The notes beneath the pieces are model-generated. The model was not told the DNA's origin. It did not search any database and saw only the letters and a list, made by a program, of their open reading frames with translations. 64,000 nt of DNA from NCBI RefSeq assembly GCF_900129245.1, contig NZ_FQUT01000007.1, positions 62,001 through 126,000 on the forward strand, written 5' to 3'. The position numbers and the translations under genes were made by a program. The stretch is from Chryseobacterium arachidis. Its GTDB lineage: Bacteria > Bacteroidota > Bacteroidia > Flavobacteriales > Weeksellaceae. The number at the start of each line of letters is the position of its first letter. The stretch's first letter is position 1. Shown piece after piece: positions 17,224 to 25,545 of this stretch.

Positions 17224-17647
17224 CTTTTTGCTCTTTTATTTTCAAATAAATTGAAGAAAAAGTTATGAATAAAATTGACATTAACCATAAGTAGTAGCCT
17301 GATTTCAATTCAATTATTGGGGCTATTCTTCCGCTTTTAGTCATTGTTAAATTTTCAAAACTTAAAAATACAAACCCCAAAATCGAAGAACAAATAAGAG
17401 GAAAAATAGCTAATTTATTTTTCTTATATAACAAAAATAACCCCATGAAATAAAGTGGATTTGCTAACCAAATACAACCTTCTCCGAAACCACCACCGAC
17501 AAAATGCATCCATCCAACAAGAAAAGCTAAATAAGCATGATAGTTTACAATTCCAAAATATTTATAAACTACACAAACTTGTGTAAGTGAAATAAGAAAT
17601 ATTATTACACTAATGAAAATCAGAATGCTGGTTGTAGATTTAATCAC
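17216..17647 (-). CDS. Four-helix membrane protein, unknown (143 aa)
   Basis: Hydrophobic segments appear at about 8-30, 38-50, 60-95 (two helices) and 117-133. A glycine-rich VGGGFGEG stretch lies between helices 2 and 3. No family is recognised. It overlaps the DinB-like gene by 4 bases upstream (ATGA type) and the following gene by 8 bases, so it sits in a coupled three-gene unit. Confidence 0.6.
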   Translation of the reverse strand: MIKSTTSILIFISVIIFLISLTQVCVVYKYFGIVNYHAYLAFLVGWMHFVGGGFGEGCIWLANPLYFMGLFLLYKKNKLAIFPLICSSILGFVFLSFENLTMTKSGRIAPIIELKSGYYLWLMSILFITFSSIYLKIKEQKDA

Positions 17648-18147
17648 AACTTCGGCAAATATCTTTCCTCAATAATATTCAAATGATGAATATTATGACC
17701 TACAATTAATTTCCCGATGGTTTCACCCGAAATTTGATTTCCATTAGCTATTCCAATATTTTTTAAAGCTGATGAATTTGCGGTTTCTAATAAAATCTGA
17801 GAAGACTTTCTCACCAGTTGATATTCCTCCAACAAAGAACTCAAACTTCTTTCATTGGCAAAAGATTGATCTGCATACAACTCTTCGTCAAAACCAGGCA
17901 ATTCATTTTGATCACCTCTTGCGAAAGCTAAAATTCTGTATTGAAAAACTCTTTCTGTATCCGATAAATGCAAAAGCAATTCTTTCAACGTCCATTTTCC
18001 TTCTGCATAAGCAAAAAGCGATTGCTCTTCCGAAAGTTTTGAATATATATCAACGGTTTTATCACACGAATTTTTAAGTTCCTCCAACCAATTTTCGGAT
18101 GGAATATGATCTAAATATCTTTGTACGTATTTTTGAAAATCAGTCAT
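17644..18147 (-). CDS. DinB-like metal-binding four-helix protein
   Basis: The 167-residue protein matches the DinB_2/YfiT-like superfamily. GKWTLKELLLHLSDTERVFQ carries the first His of the metal triad, and GHNIHHLNIIEERY gives the C-terminal His pair. These four-helix bundles often act as thiol-dependent transferases; the substrate here is unknown. It is first of three overlapping genes. Confidence 0.85.
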   Translation of the reverse strand: MTDFQKYVQRYLDHIPSENWLEELKNSCDKTVDIYSKLSEEQSLFAYAEGKWTLKELLLHLSDTERVFQYRILAFARGDQNELPGFDEELYADQSFANERSLSSLLEEYQLVRKSSQILLETANSSALKNIGIANGNQISGETIGKLIVGHNIHHLNIIEERYLPKL

Positions 18148-18208
18148 GTTAATATGAGTAATAAGTAATTGGTAATGAGCAATATTTTAAATTAATAATT
18201 GTTAATTA

Positions 18209-18661
18209 TTAATTATCAGTGTTTGTCCATTCGTAGAAATTTACTTCATCGTAAATTTCGAATCCGCAAGCAGGATATAATTTGTTTCCAATATCGTTGG
18301 ATTTTCCTGTTTCAAGAAGAATTCCGGCTGCATCGGTAAATTTTGCCAGTTCTTTAGATTCTTCAATTAGTTCTTTTGAAAAGCCTTTTCCGCGGTGGTT
18401 TTCATTAACGTATAAATCATTCAATAACCAATAACGTTTCATTCTTGTTGATGAAAATAATGGATATAACTGAACAAAGCCAACCAATTTCCCTTCACCT
18501 TCGGCAACAAAAATTTCGGAATCTTTATTTTCAATCCTTTCCTTCAAAAATTTTTCTGCGGCAGAAATGTCTGAATCTTTATGGTAAAAAACTCTGTATT
18601 GATCGAACAGTCCTGCTAATTGTTGTATATCCTGAAGGGTTGCTTTTCTTGTATTTTTCAT
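18209..18661 (-). CDS. GNAT family N-acetyltransferase
   Basis: This is a 150-residue single-domain acetyltransferase. The acetyl-CoA loop is visible as LYVNENHRGKGFSKELIEES, with the RGKG pyrophosphate-binding turn, and the family's terminal region is GNKLYPACGFEIYDEVNFYEW. The acceptor cannot be told from sequence. The gene starts 3 bases after the stop of the NTF2-like protein gene on the same strand. Confidence 0.85.
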   Translation of the reverse strand: MKNTRKATLQDIQQLAGLFDQYRVFYHKDSDISAAEKFLKERIENKDSEIFVAEGEGKLVGFVQLYPLFSSTRMKRYWLLNDLYVNENHRGKGFSKELIEESKELAKFTDAAGILLETGKSNDIGNKLYPACGFEIYDEVNFYEWTNTDN

Positions 18662-18664
18662 AGT

Positions 18665-19144
18665 TTATAAGTGATGGTCGTAGCTCAGAACACGTTTCAT
18701 TTTCCAGTCTTTTCCGTCTAGTATCCAGAGAATGGTAAATTTTGCGCGGCTTCCTTTATTCCATTTTCCTTTGTAAAATTCAGCGAAATCGTGTTCACCT
18801 TCCTGAATAAAAGCATATAAAACATTATTGCTGTACAAAGGATAGACTTTCATGCTGTTGGGAACCAATTCACGTTTTACTTTATTGGGGCCACCGCAAA
18901 TATTGTTTTTAATGGAGGCTGTAAACGCCTGTTTTCCGGAAGTAATCCCACCTTTGTCGTGGTAAAATTCAAGATCGTCACTGACGATAGAATCATAATG
19001 AGAAAGGTCACATTTGTTAAATCCAATATCAAATATCAGACTGTCTAATTTTTTTGCCGTTTTGTATAATTCGTCGGTATTTTTTACCTGAGAATAAACA
19101 ATCTGACTTAAAATGAATAACAATAAAATCTGAATCTTTCTCAT
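18665..19144 (-). CDS. Secreted NTF2-like (DUF4440/SnoaL-type) protein
   Basis: A signal peptide (LFILSQIVYSQ) precedes about 140 residues with the DUF4440 pattern: FNKCDLSHYDSIVSDDLEFY, GGITSGKQAF, then strands ending WILDGKDWKMKRVLSYDH. Members are small cone-shaped folds found as stand-alone periplasmic proteins; the function is unknown. It precedes the acetyltransferase gene by 3 bases. Confidence 0.75.
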   Translation of the reverse strand: MRKIQILLLFILSQIVYSQVKNTDELYKTAKKLDSLIFDIGFNKCDLSHYDSIVSDDLEFYHDKGGITSGKQAFTASIKNNICGGPNKVKRELVPNSMKVYPLYSNNVLYAFIQEGEHDFAEFYKGKWNKGSRAKFTILWILDGKDWKMKRVLSYDHHL

Positions 19145-19184
19145 TATGGTTTATTTTTAAATAATTCTTTAAAGCTAATTTTTT

Positions 19185-19266
19185 AACGCAAAGTTCGCAA
19201 AGATTTTTTTGACTACTATACGTTTTTAAGTTCGCAAAGGCGTTTCACTTAACTAAGCTCGCTAAG
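19185..19266. repeat. Degenerate intergenic repeat, AAGTTCGCAAAG units
   Basis: AAGTTCGCAAAG occurs exactly at 19191-19202 and 19228-19239, with a diverged third copy TAAGCTCGCTAAG at 19254-19266. A related motif in the opposite orientation is seen near 59315-59330. It is non-coding and looks like a dispersed repeat. Confidence 0.45.
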
Positions 19267-19276
19267 ATTTATTCTA

Positions 19277-20416
19277 TTAAGAAAAAGCTCTTTCCAAATC
19301 GGCGATCAGATCTTCTGCATCTTCGATTCCAACGCTTAAACGAACTAAATCATCAGTAATCCCCAATTCAGCACGTTTTTCAGCCGGGATGGAAGCATGA
19401 GTCATCAACGCAGGGTGATTGGCCAAAGATTCCACTCCACCCAAAGATTCGGCCAAAGTGAATACTTTTACTTTCTCTAAAAACTTAATAGCATCCTCTT
19501 TTTTACCCGATTTAAAAGTGAAGGAAACCATTCCTCCGAAATCTTTCATCTGAGCTTTTGCCAATTCGTATTGCGGGTGAGATTCTAATCCCGGATAAAT
19601 TACCTGAGCAACTGCCGGATGAGACTCAAGATATTTTGCTACAGCCATTCCGTTTTCTGAATGTCTCTGAACTCTTAACGCCAAAGTTTTAATCCCTCTT
19701 AATACCAAATAAGAATCATGAGGTCCTAAAATTCCGCCACTTGCGAACTGAATGAAGTGAAGCTTGTCTCCCAATTCCGCATCTTTTGCTACCAATGCTC
19801 CCGCAATAACATCAGAGTGACCACCCAAATATTTTGTCGCAGAGTGCATTACGATATCTGCTCCCAAATCGATCGGTCTTTGAAGGTATGGCGTTGCGAA
19901 AGTATTATCAACTGCAACCAAGATATCTTTTCCTTTTGCAATTTCTACAACTGCTTTAATATCAACTAATTTCATCAATGGGTTTGTTGGAGTTTCAACC
20001 CAGATCAGTTTAGTTTTATCGGTAATGACGTCAGCAATTTTAGAAACATCATCAAAATTCACGAACGTAAATTTCAACTGATATTTTTCAAATAACCTTG
20101 TGAACATTCTGTATGTTCCGCCATATAAATCATCCACTGCAATTACCTCATCACCAGGGTTTAATAATTTTAAAACACAGTCGATCGCTGCCAAACCAGA
20201 ACCGAAAGCCAAACCTCTTGCTCCGTTTTCAATACTTGCCAAAGAGTCTTCCAAAGCCTGTCTTGTAGGGTTTGCCGCTCTTGAATATTCGTAACCGGAA
20301 TGTACCCCCGGAGATTTTTGTGCGAATGTAGACGTTAAAAATACAGGAACGTTCACAGAACCTGTTGCAGATTCGTGGTGCTGTCCTCCGTGAATAACTT
20401 TTGTATTAAAATTCAT
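19277..20416 (-). CDS. Cystathionine gamma-synthase / PLP-dependent Cys-Met metabolism enzyme
   Basis: This 379-residue type I PLP enzyme has YEYSRAANPTR, the cofactor-stacking DDLYGGTYRMF, ETPTNPLMKLVDI, and the Schiff-base lysine in SATKYLGGHSDVIAG. The ending SVGIEDAEDLIADLERAF is typical. The family includes cystathionine gamma-synthase (MetB) and the beta- and gamma-lyases; the glycines and Ser in the active site do not let me separate these, so no symbol is given. It stands alone, flanked by repeats. Confidence 0.9.
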   Translation of the reverse strand: MNFNTKVIHGGQHHESATGSVNVPVFLTSTFAQKSPGVHSGYEYSRAANPTRQALEDSLASIENGARGLAFGSGLAAIDCVLKLLNPGDEVIAVDDLYGGTYRMFTRLFEKYQLKFTFVNFDDVSKIADVITDKTKLIWVETPTNPLMKLVDIKAVVEIAKGKDILVAVDNTFATPYLQRPIDLGADIVMHSATKYLGGHSDVIAGALVAKDAELGDKLHFIQFASGGILGPHDSYLVLRGIKTLALRVQRHSENGMAVAKYLESHPAVAQVIYPGLESHPQYELAKAQMKDFGGMVSFTFKSGKKEDAIKFLEKVKVFTLAESLGGVESLANHPALMTHASIPAEKRAELGITDDLVRLSVGIEDAEDLIADLERAFS

Positions 20417-20432
20417 TGCTTTATATTTTATT

Positions 20433-20511
20433 AATTTGAAAATTTGAGAATTTGAAAATTACTTTCATAACTTTCATTTTCAAATTGTCTTATTATCACA
20501 TTTTCAAATTC
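20433..20511. repeat. AATTTGAAAAT inverted/direct repeat cluster
   Basis: The left part has AATTTGAAAATTTGAGAATT followed by another TTTGAAAAT. The right part has CATTTTCAAATTG and CATTTTCAAATTC, the complement of the left units. It is AT-rich and could fold into a long hairpin downstream of gldC on the minus strand, where it may act as a terminator. Confidence 0.4.
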
Positions 20512-20515
20512 GTTT

Positions 20516-20842
20516 TTACATTTTTATTGCAGATTTTATCGCAAATTCCTCAGCCATTTGCTCGATCCATTGTGCCACATCTTCTTCACCTGTTGCTCTT
20601 TGGTAGGTATTTCCTAAAGAAACAAAAATCTGGTGCATGAACATTTTCATTTGGTCAACAGGCATTTCTTTTGTCCAAAGATCGATTCTTAGGGCTTCCA
20701 TATTTTTTTCGTCCCAAACGGAAATCATTACTGCCTTCGTTTCTTCTTTTTCAACTCCACCATCCTGAGCATTCCAAGTCATTGTTTCCGGGATGTGGTT
20801 TTCATCCAATTCTACATCTATCGTAATCTGAGTTTTTCTCAT
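20516..20842 (-). CDS. gldC: Gliding motility protein GldC
   Basis: The 108-residue soluble protein fits GldC: it starts MRKTQITIDVELDENHIPE, continues MTWNAQDGGVE and AVMISVWDEKN, and ends in helices with MKMFMHQIFVSLGNTYQRAT. GldC supports the type IX secretion/gliding apparatus; in Flavobacterium it lies next to gldB. Here gldB is about 3.7 kb away on the same strand, with an ABC transporter between. Confidence 0.88.
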   Translation of the reverse strand: MRKTQITIDVELDENHIPETMTWNAQDGGVEKEETKAVMISVWDEKNMEALRIDLWTKEMPVDQMKMFMHQIFVSLGNTYQRATGEEDVAQWIEQMAEEFAIKSAIKM

Positions 20843-20874
20843 AACTTTCTATTTATTTCTAATTTGGTGCAAAG

Positions 20875-23076
20875 TTAATACTTCTTGAGCTTATCTAAAA
20901 TTTCTACGAAATTATCTTCATCAGGAAAAGGTGTATTCAGATTAAATATTTTGCCATCCGGATCGATGATTAAAAATCTCGGAATCGACTGGATTTTATA
21001 GGTTCTCATGAATTGTTCTGCATTATTCAGCCAAAACTGAGGAATATTGGAAGGTTTTGCTTTTAAATAATTTTTCCATTTGTTCTGATCCTGATCCAGA
21101 CTTACCGAGATAAACTGAATATTACTATAATATCTATATTGATTATTTCTTGTTTCGAATACCGGACGAATTTCTTTACAAGGCGCACACCACGTTGCCC
21201 AAAGATCAATGATCACATACTTTCCACGGAATTTTGAAAGATTCACCGTTTTTCCTTTATCATTCAAGAAAGCAAGATCGGGAAATACAGATCCTTTTTG
21301 AGAAATATTAATCTGCTCAAGCTTTGAGTACAGCATATTTTTGTAATCTTTGCTGTTAATTTTATTAATCTCTGAGGCAAATAATTTATTTCTTGCAGTA
21401 CTGTCGCTTTCAAGTTCCATCGTTTTTGACAGGTGTTTCGACAACAGTTGATCTTTTTCAAAACTTTTCGGAAGCTGATTCAGTTTAACAAAAAGAATAC
21501 TGTCTGCATTAATCGACTGATCCTGATCCGTTAATAAATGATCTAATTTAAACTGAAGATAATTTTCATTTTTACTCAAAAGCTGTGTTGGTTTCTGAAT
21601 ATTTTCATTTAATTCAGCAATAAACTCTTTTGGCGGTGCAAATTTCAGATCATTCCACGAAGTCATTTTTCTGTAATTGTTGATCTCGTTTAAATATCGA
21701 ATCGCCATCAGCTGCCTTCTGTACATTTTATAATCATCAGAAAGTGCATTGTTTTCAGGATCGGCGAAAATATTCAGAATTCTTTGGCTTTCTTTCCAGT
21801 CGGATTGGGCCAATTCATAAAATTTAGCAGGATCATTAGTGTACGTCTGATCTTCAAGCGCATATCCGAATTCTCTTCCGAATGCATCTTCTGTTTGCCT
21901 ATACGCCTGGTCAGCTTTTCTGTTGGATCTGATGTAAGAGACCAATTTGGTATTGTTTAATTTAAAATCCAGATCAAACCAATCTCCGCTTCCCATTACC
22001 AGAATCAGTTTTTTAGTTCCGATTTCGATGAGATATTCATCTAACGGAAGATTTTCTTTTGTAGACCAACTGAAGGTATTATTTTTTATCGCTGCGGCAC
22101 CGATCTTCTTATGAAAATCAGTAGTATAAATTTTAATAGAATCAATTTTAAGATCCGTTTCCAGTTTTCCGGTCATTGAAATTCCTGCAATATCACTTTT
22201 GTAAGATTTTGGCTTTTGAAACATATACAGAAACCCTGCTCCAACAATAAACAAAACCGTTGAAATAATAATCTGCTTCTTATTTTTAAGGAAAGCATTT
22301 TTAAAGCCTTTTTTGCTGTACCAGAAATAACCGATGATCAGGAAAATAATCATCCAGAAAACACTCATCAACTCCGAATACGAAATAAAACTGTTCAGGT
22401 TTTTGATTTCCGGAGCATTCCAGAAGGTGTACAGTGAACTGTAAGGATTAAAGAAAAACGACTGCTTCTGAACCAAAGAAGTAATGTTTGAAGCAATCCC
22501 CAGAGAACCGACCAGAAAAGACCAGATAAAGCCAGGAAAAGCCACGGAAGCACAAAGCTGCAATGATGCAATGCCTAAAATGGTAATGCATATTCTTGCA
22601 TACGTTTTCATAATCCATGCAAAATCGAAATCCATCAATTTTACTGCATTCGGATGAATATAATAATCTGCCAGCGCCAGAATAATATTAAAGATAAAAT
22701 AAGAGGCAACACACAGAAAACTCAACAAAATTAAAATGATATATTTGGAAAAATACAACTGAAACCTGCTTACCGGCTGTGTTTCCATCAACTGCCATCC
22801 GTTGTTTTTATGATCGGTCTGCGCTATTCTGTTTGCTGCAATGATGATAAATAAAAGCAATACAAAAAATGTGAAATATTTTAAGGCTTCCCCACCGATA
22901 GCCTCTTCGAAAATAGAAAATTTCAAGGTGCCTTCCTGAATAATCTCCGGCCTGAAAAATGACGGCACGAATCCCAATAAAGGAATTAATCCACCTAAAA
23001 CTATTGCAATATAAACTAGTCCTAATCCTTTTATTTTCAGCCATTCTGTACCGACTGTCGTTAATATTTTTTTCAT
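20875..23076 (-). CDS. ABC-2 type permease fused to a TlpA-like thioredoxin domain
   Basis: Residues 1-290 have about seven membrane helices in the ABC-2 permease style (for example KYFTFFVLLLFIIIAANRI and SVFWMIIFLIIGYFW). After the last helix comes a beta-rich segment (about 305-390, including GSGDWFDLDFKLNN) that resembles the DUF4369 domain of TlpA-type disulfide reductases. A helical linker and a thioredoxin fold follow at about 600-733, with IIDLWATWCAPCKEIRP (the CxxC near residues 629-632) and the cis-proline region IQSIPRFLI. With seven helices the thioredoxin part would face the periplasm. The ATPase gene ends 7 bases upstream. The fusion is directly visible in one uninterrupted frame; function is unknown. 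Confidence 0.85.
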   Translation of the reverse strand: MKKILTTVGTEWLKIKGLGLVYIAIVLGGLIPLLGFVPSFFRPEIIQEGTLKFSIFEEAIGGEALKYFTFFVLLLFIIIAANRIAQTDHKNNGWQLMETQPVSRFQLYFSKYIILILLSFLCVASYFIFNIILALADYYIHPNAVKLMDFDFAWIMKTYARICITILGIASLQLCASVAFPGFIWSFLVGSLGIASNITSLVQKQSFFFNPYSSLYTFWNAPEIKNLNSFISYSELMSVFWMIIFLIIGYFWYSKKGFKNAFLKNKKQIIISTVLFIVGAGFLYMFQKPKSYKSDIAGISMTGKLETDLKIDSIKIYTTDFHKKIGAAAIKNNTFSWSTKENLPLDEYLIEIGTKKLILVMGSGDWFDLDFKLNNTKLVSYIRSNRKADQAYRQTEDAFGREFGYALEDQTYTNDPAKFYELAQSDWKESQRILNIFADPENNALSDDYKMYRRQLMAIRYLNEINNYRKMTSWNDLKFAPPKEFIAELNENIQKPTQLLSKNENYLQFKLDHLLTDQDQSINADSILFVKLNQLPKSFEKDQLLSKHLSKTMELESDSTARNKLFASEINKINSKDYKNMLYSKLEQINISQKGSVFPDLAFLNDKGKTVNLSKFRGKYVIIDLWATWCAPCKEIRPVFETRNNQYRYYSNIQFISVSLDQDQNKWKNYLKAKPSNIPQFWLNNAEQFMRTYKIQSIPRFLIIDPDGKIFNLNTPFPDEDNFVEILDKLKKY

Positions 23077-23083
23077 TGGTGTT

Positions 23084-23268
23084 TTAATTTTTAGTGATTT
23101 CCATGAACCAGTCTTCTAACCCTGCACTGTTTTTAATTTCGAAAACTTCAGCATCTTTCAGCACCAGTTTCTTTACGAGGCTAATAATATCTTCTTTAGA
23201 TTCTGCCGTAATTTCAATAGTATTTTCATCCAGTATTTTCGGTGAATAGCTTTCAGGAACTTCGGTAT
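23084..23268 (-). pseudogene. Out-of-frame C-terminal tail of the ABC ATPase
   Basis: In the frame shifted by one base relative to the ATPase, the minus strand reads VPESYSPKILDENTIEITAE and, further on, AGLEDWFMEITKN before TAA at 23084. This is the normal C-terminal region of BcrA/bacitracin-type ATPases. Restoring one T in the homopolymer at 23269-23272 (A4 on the plus strand) would join it to the main frame, giving about 300 residues and leaving a 7-base gap to the permease start. Confidence 0.8.
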
Positions 23269-23985
23269 AAAAGCGGAGGCATTATTTAAGCCGATTCTGA
23301 TATGATTGTATCGGTACAGCTCATTCAAATCCTGAATACTTCCCGTAAAGCGAATTTCACCATGAGAAATAATCGCCAAATGCGTAATCATTTTTTCAAT
23401 TTCCTGAAGCAAATGACTCGAAATAAAAATCGTAACCCCTTCTTCTTTATTCAGTTTGATGAGAAGTTCACGCATTTCCAGCATTCCGTTGGGATCGAGC
23501 CCGTTCACAGGTTCATCAAGAATCAATAAATCCGGTTTTCCCAGCAGAGTCATCGCAATAGAGAGCCTTTGTTTCATTCCCAGAGAATATCTTTTCATCT
23601 TCATATTCCGGCTTTCCCAAAGACCTACAAGATGAAGAACTCTTTCGCATTCGGAAGAAGGAAGATTCCTCAGTTTGGAAATAATCAACAGATTATCCCA
23701 CCCGGAAAGATGATCATAAAAGGCTGCGGTGTCGATAAGGCTTCCGATTTTATTAAAACCTTCAGGATAAAGTGTTGAAAGCTTTTCATTAAAAATACTG
23801 ATGGCATTATTTTCGTCGGGAATACTTCCGATAAGCATTTTCATGGTGGTAGATTTCCCTGCTCCGTTGGCTCCGAGAAATCCAAAAATACTCCCTTTCG
23901 GAACCGAGAGATTGATATTTTTAAGAATAGGTTTATTCCTGGAAAATTCAAAGTTTAAATTTTGAATCTGAATAACATTTTCCAT
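23173..23985 (-). CDS. ABC transporter ATP-binding protein (frameshifted near the C-terminus)
   Basis: The ATPase core is intact: Walker A GANGAGKST, signature YSLGMKQRLSIAM, Walker B DLLILDEPVNGLDPNG, and the switch His in ISSHLLQEIE. It belongs with the BcrA-like exporters that pair with ABC-2 permeases, and the permease-thioredoxin gene follows directly. After residue 238 the reading frame becomes basic and unlike the family (AIHRKYWMKILLKLRQ), because one base appears to be missing at an A4/T4 run. Either the last 60 or so residues were lost by a real mutation or the assembly has an error there. Confidence 0.85.
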   Translation of the reverse strand: MENVIQIQNLNFEFSRNKPILKNINLSVPKGSIFGFLGANGAGKSTTMKMLIGSIPDENNAISIFNEKLSTLYPEGFNKIGSLIDTAAFYDHLSGWDNLLIISKLRNLPSSECERVLHLVGLWESRNMKMKRYSLGMKQRLSIAMTLLGKPDLLILDEPVNGLDPNGMLEMRELLIKLNKEEGVTIFISSHLLQEIEKMITHLAIISHGEIRFTGSIQDLNELYRYNHIRIGLNNASAFIPKFLKAIHRKYWMKILLKLRQNLKKILLAS

Positions 23986-24067
23986 AGGTTATTATTAATT
24001 GCCACAAATATATAAATTAAATAGTAATATGCAATACAAAGTAGTATTATTTACATAAATCCAAGTA

Positions 24068-24099
24068 AAAAGCCTTCCCAAAAAAACTGAAAGGCTTTT
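24068..24099 (-). terminator. Terminator downstream of gldB
   Basis: AAAAGCCTT pairs with AAGGCTTTT around a 14-base loop. On the minus strand it follows gldB and precedes the ABC operon, so the two units are probably separate transcripts. Confidence 0.6.
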
Positions 24100-24210
24100 A
24101 ATTTATAATAAACTTGTTTAAACTTTTTACCACAAAAGATGCAAAAGATTTTAACTCTGTAGTCATCTTAAGTTTAATATTTAAATGAAAAAAAGAGCAC
24201 ATAAGTTTAG

Positions 24211-24498
24211 AGCCTGTTTAAATTTTATTAATAAATTTTTTATCACTCTTTCCTAATTTTTCTAAATTAAATAAACCTTGTTTATCCTTTCCTTAACATT
24301 AAGTAATTCAGTTAATTAAGGTGTTTTTGGTTAAGAAATCAATAAATTGATTTTTATTAAATTTTTTAAGCTAAATACTCTTAATTTCTTAATGTTAAAA
24401 GTAAATCAAAGATTTTTTCCTCTTTGTAAACTTTTGAAATACTTTAAATAGATCCAATAAGGTCTTTTATTTCTTCTGCGGTTAAATTTAAACAAACT
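24211..24498. repeat. Second MITE-like AT-rich element
   Basis: The left end AGCCTGTTTAAAT and the reverse complement of the right end, AGTTTGTTTAAAT, match at 11 of 13 positions. The middle (about 24330-24400) shares short blocks in the same order with the element at 5257-5416, including TTTTTATTAA, TTTTTTAAGCT and CTTAA. It is non-coding and fills most of the 23986-24513 gap; the only other structure there is the terminator at 24068. Confidence 0.5.
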
Positions 24499-24513
24499 TA
24501 ATGTATAGAAATT

Positions 24514-25494
24514 CTATAATTTTGGCTTGTATCCCGATTGGTTGAATATAATCGTGGCATCCATATTCAGGAAATCCTGAAGTTTGGTCTCTGGTTTTTG
24601 CTTAAAATATTCCTTACAAATCTGCCATCCGGTATAAATACCTATCTGAGGTGAAGATTCATTATCGATTTCCGTATAAAATTTAGAAAAAGGCCCCGGC
24701 GCAATGAAACGGTCTTCCAATCTGTGATCATCTCCGAAAATCAGGTTATTTTCAACGAAATAATTCCAGATATTGGCTTCGTTGGATACCGCCCATTCAT
24801 ATTGTTTCTGGGTATAATTCATTTTCAGGTAATCCGGATACGTCGGCAAAAACGCATCTTTAAGAATCATAATCTTCCCGTTAAGAATCATCATATCAAT
24901 AAATTTCTGATGATCCGGAGTTTCTTTTACGAAACCTTCCGCAAATAGCTGAGCCACTTTGGGAACAATATTATTCGGGTTCATAGATTTCTGAAAATAC
25001 ATTTCCAGCCCTTTATAATTAGGATTATTTTCTCCCATGAAACCTGAAATATCTATAAAAAGAAGATTTCCTTTGGCATCATAAAAAATAGGATCCTGAA
25101 CCATCTGTAGCGATGAAGAAAACAAAAATACTTTTGGACTTTTGAAAACCGGAAAATAATATTTGATATGCGAAAAAAGATCCTGGAGATCTGTCTGCAG
25201 CTTCGCTTGATCTATTTTAGAGGCAGCTTCTTTATAAATTTTTATCTCAGCAGGGTCCACCCTTCTTTTACCGAAGTCTGCATCGCTCACAGTTCCCTGA
25301 AACCAAGGAAATTTTGCCTTAAACTGATCCAATGAAACATTAGGATCGTATAATTCTTTGGAAATATCTGTGATCTCCACCTTTTCTGCCGGATTTTTAA
25401 CTTCAACATTCCATTGGTTCTGAGTTTCTTTTTTACAGGAAACCAATCCCAAAACTAATCCTAAAGAAAGCGCTATAATTCTGAAAATCTTCAT
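24514..25494 (-). CDS. gldB: Gliding motility lipoprotein GldB
   Basis: This 326-residue protein has a lipobox ending GLVSC (Cys20). The mature chain matches GldB: DPNVSLDQFKAKFPWFQGTV, a KVFLFSSSLQ strand, PIFYDAKGNLLFIDISGFMG, and a C-terminal IGIYTGWQICKEYF. GldB is needed for gliding and type IX secretion in Flavobacterium. Here its usual neighbour gldC is displaced by an ABC module. Its promoter region is shared with the divergent leucine-rich repeat gene. Confidence 0.88.
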   Translation of the reverse strand: MKIFRIIALSLGLVLGLVSCKKETQNQWNVEVKNPAEKVEITDISKELYDPNVSLDQFKAKFPWFQGTVSDADFGKRRVDPAEIKIYKEAASKIDQAKLQTDLQDLFSHIKYYFPVFKSPKVFLFSSSLQMVQDPIFYDAKGNLLFIDISGFMGENNPNYKGLEMYFQKSMNPNNIVPKVAQLFAEGFVKETPDHQKFIDMMILNGKIMILKDAFLPTYPDYLKMNYTQKQYEWAVSNEANIWNYFVENNLIFGDDHRLEDRFIAPGPFSKFYTEIDNESSPQIGIYTGWQICKEYFKQKPETKLQDFLNMDATIIFNQSGYKPKL

Positions 25495-25518
25495 ACTTTT
25501 ACATGAAATTAAAGTTTA

Positions 25519-25526
25519 CAAAAATA
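25519..25526 (-). promoter_or_regulatory. -7 promoter box for gldB
   Basis: The minus strand reads TATTTTTG, a TAnnTTTG match about 25 bases upstream of the gldB start. A -33 element at standard distance is not evident. Confidence 0.4.
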
Positions 25527-25545
25527 AGGATTTAAACACAATTCG

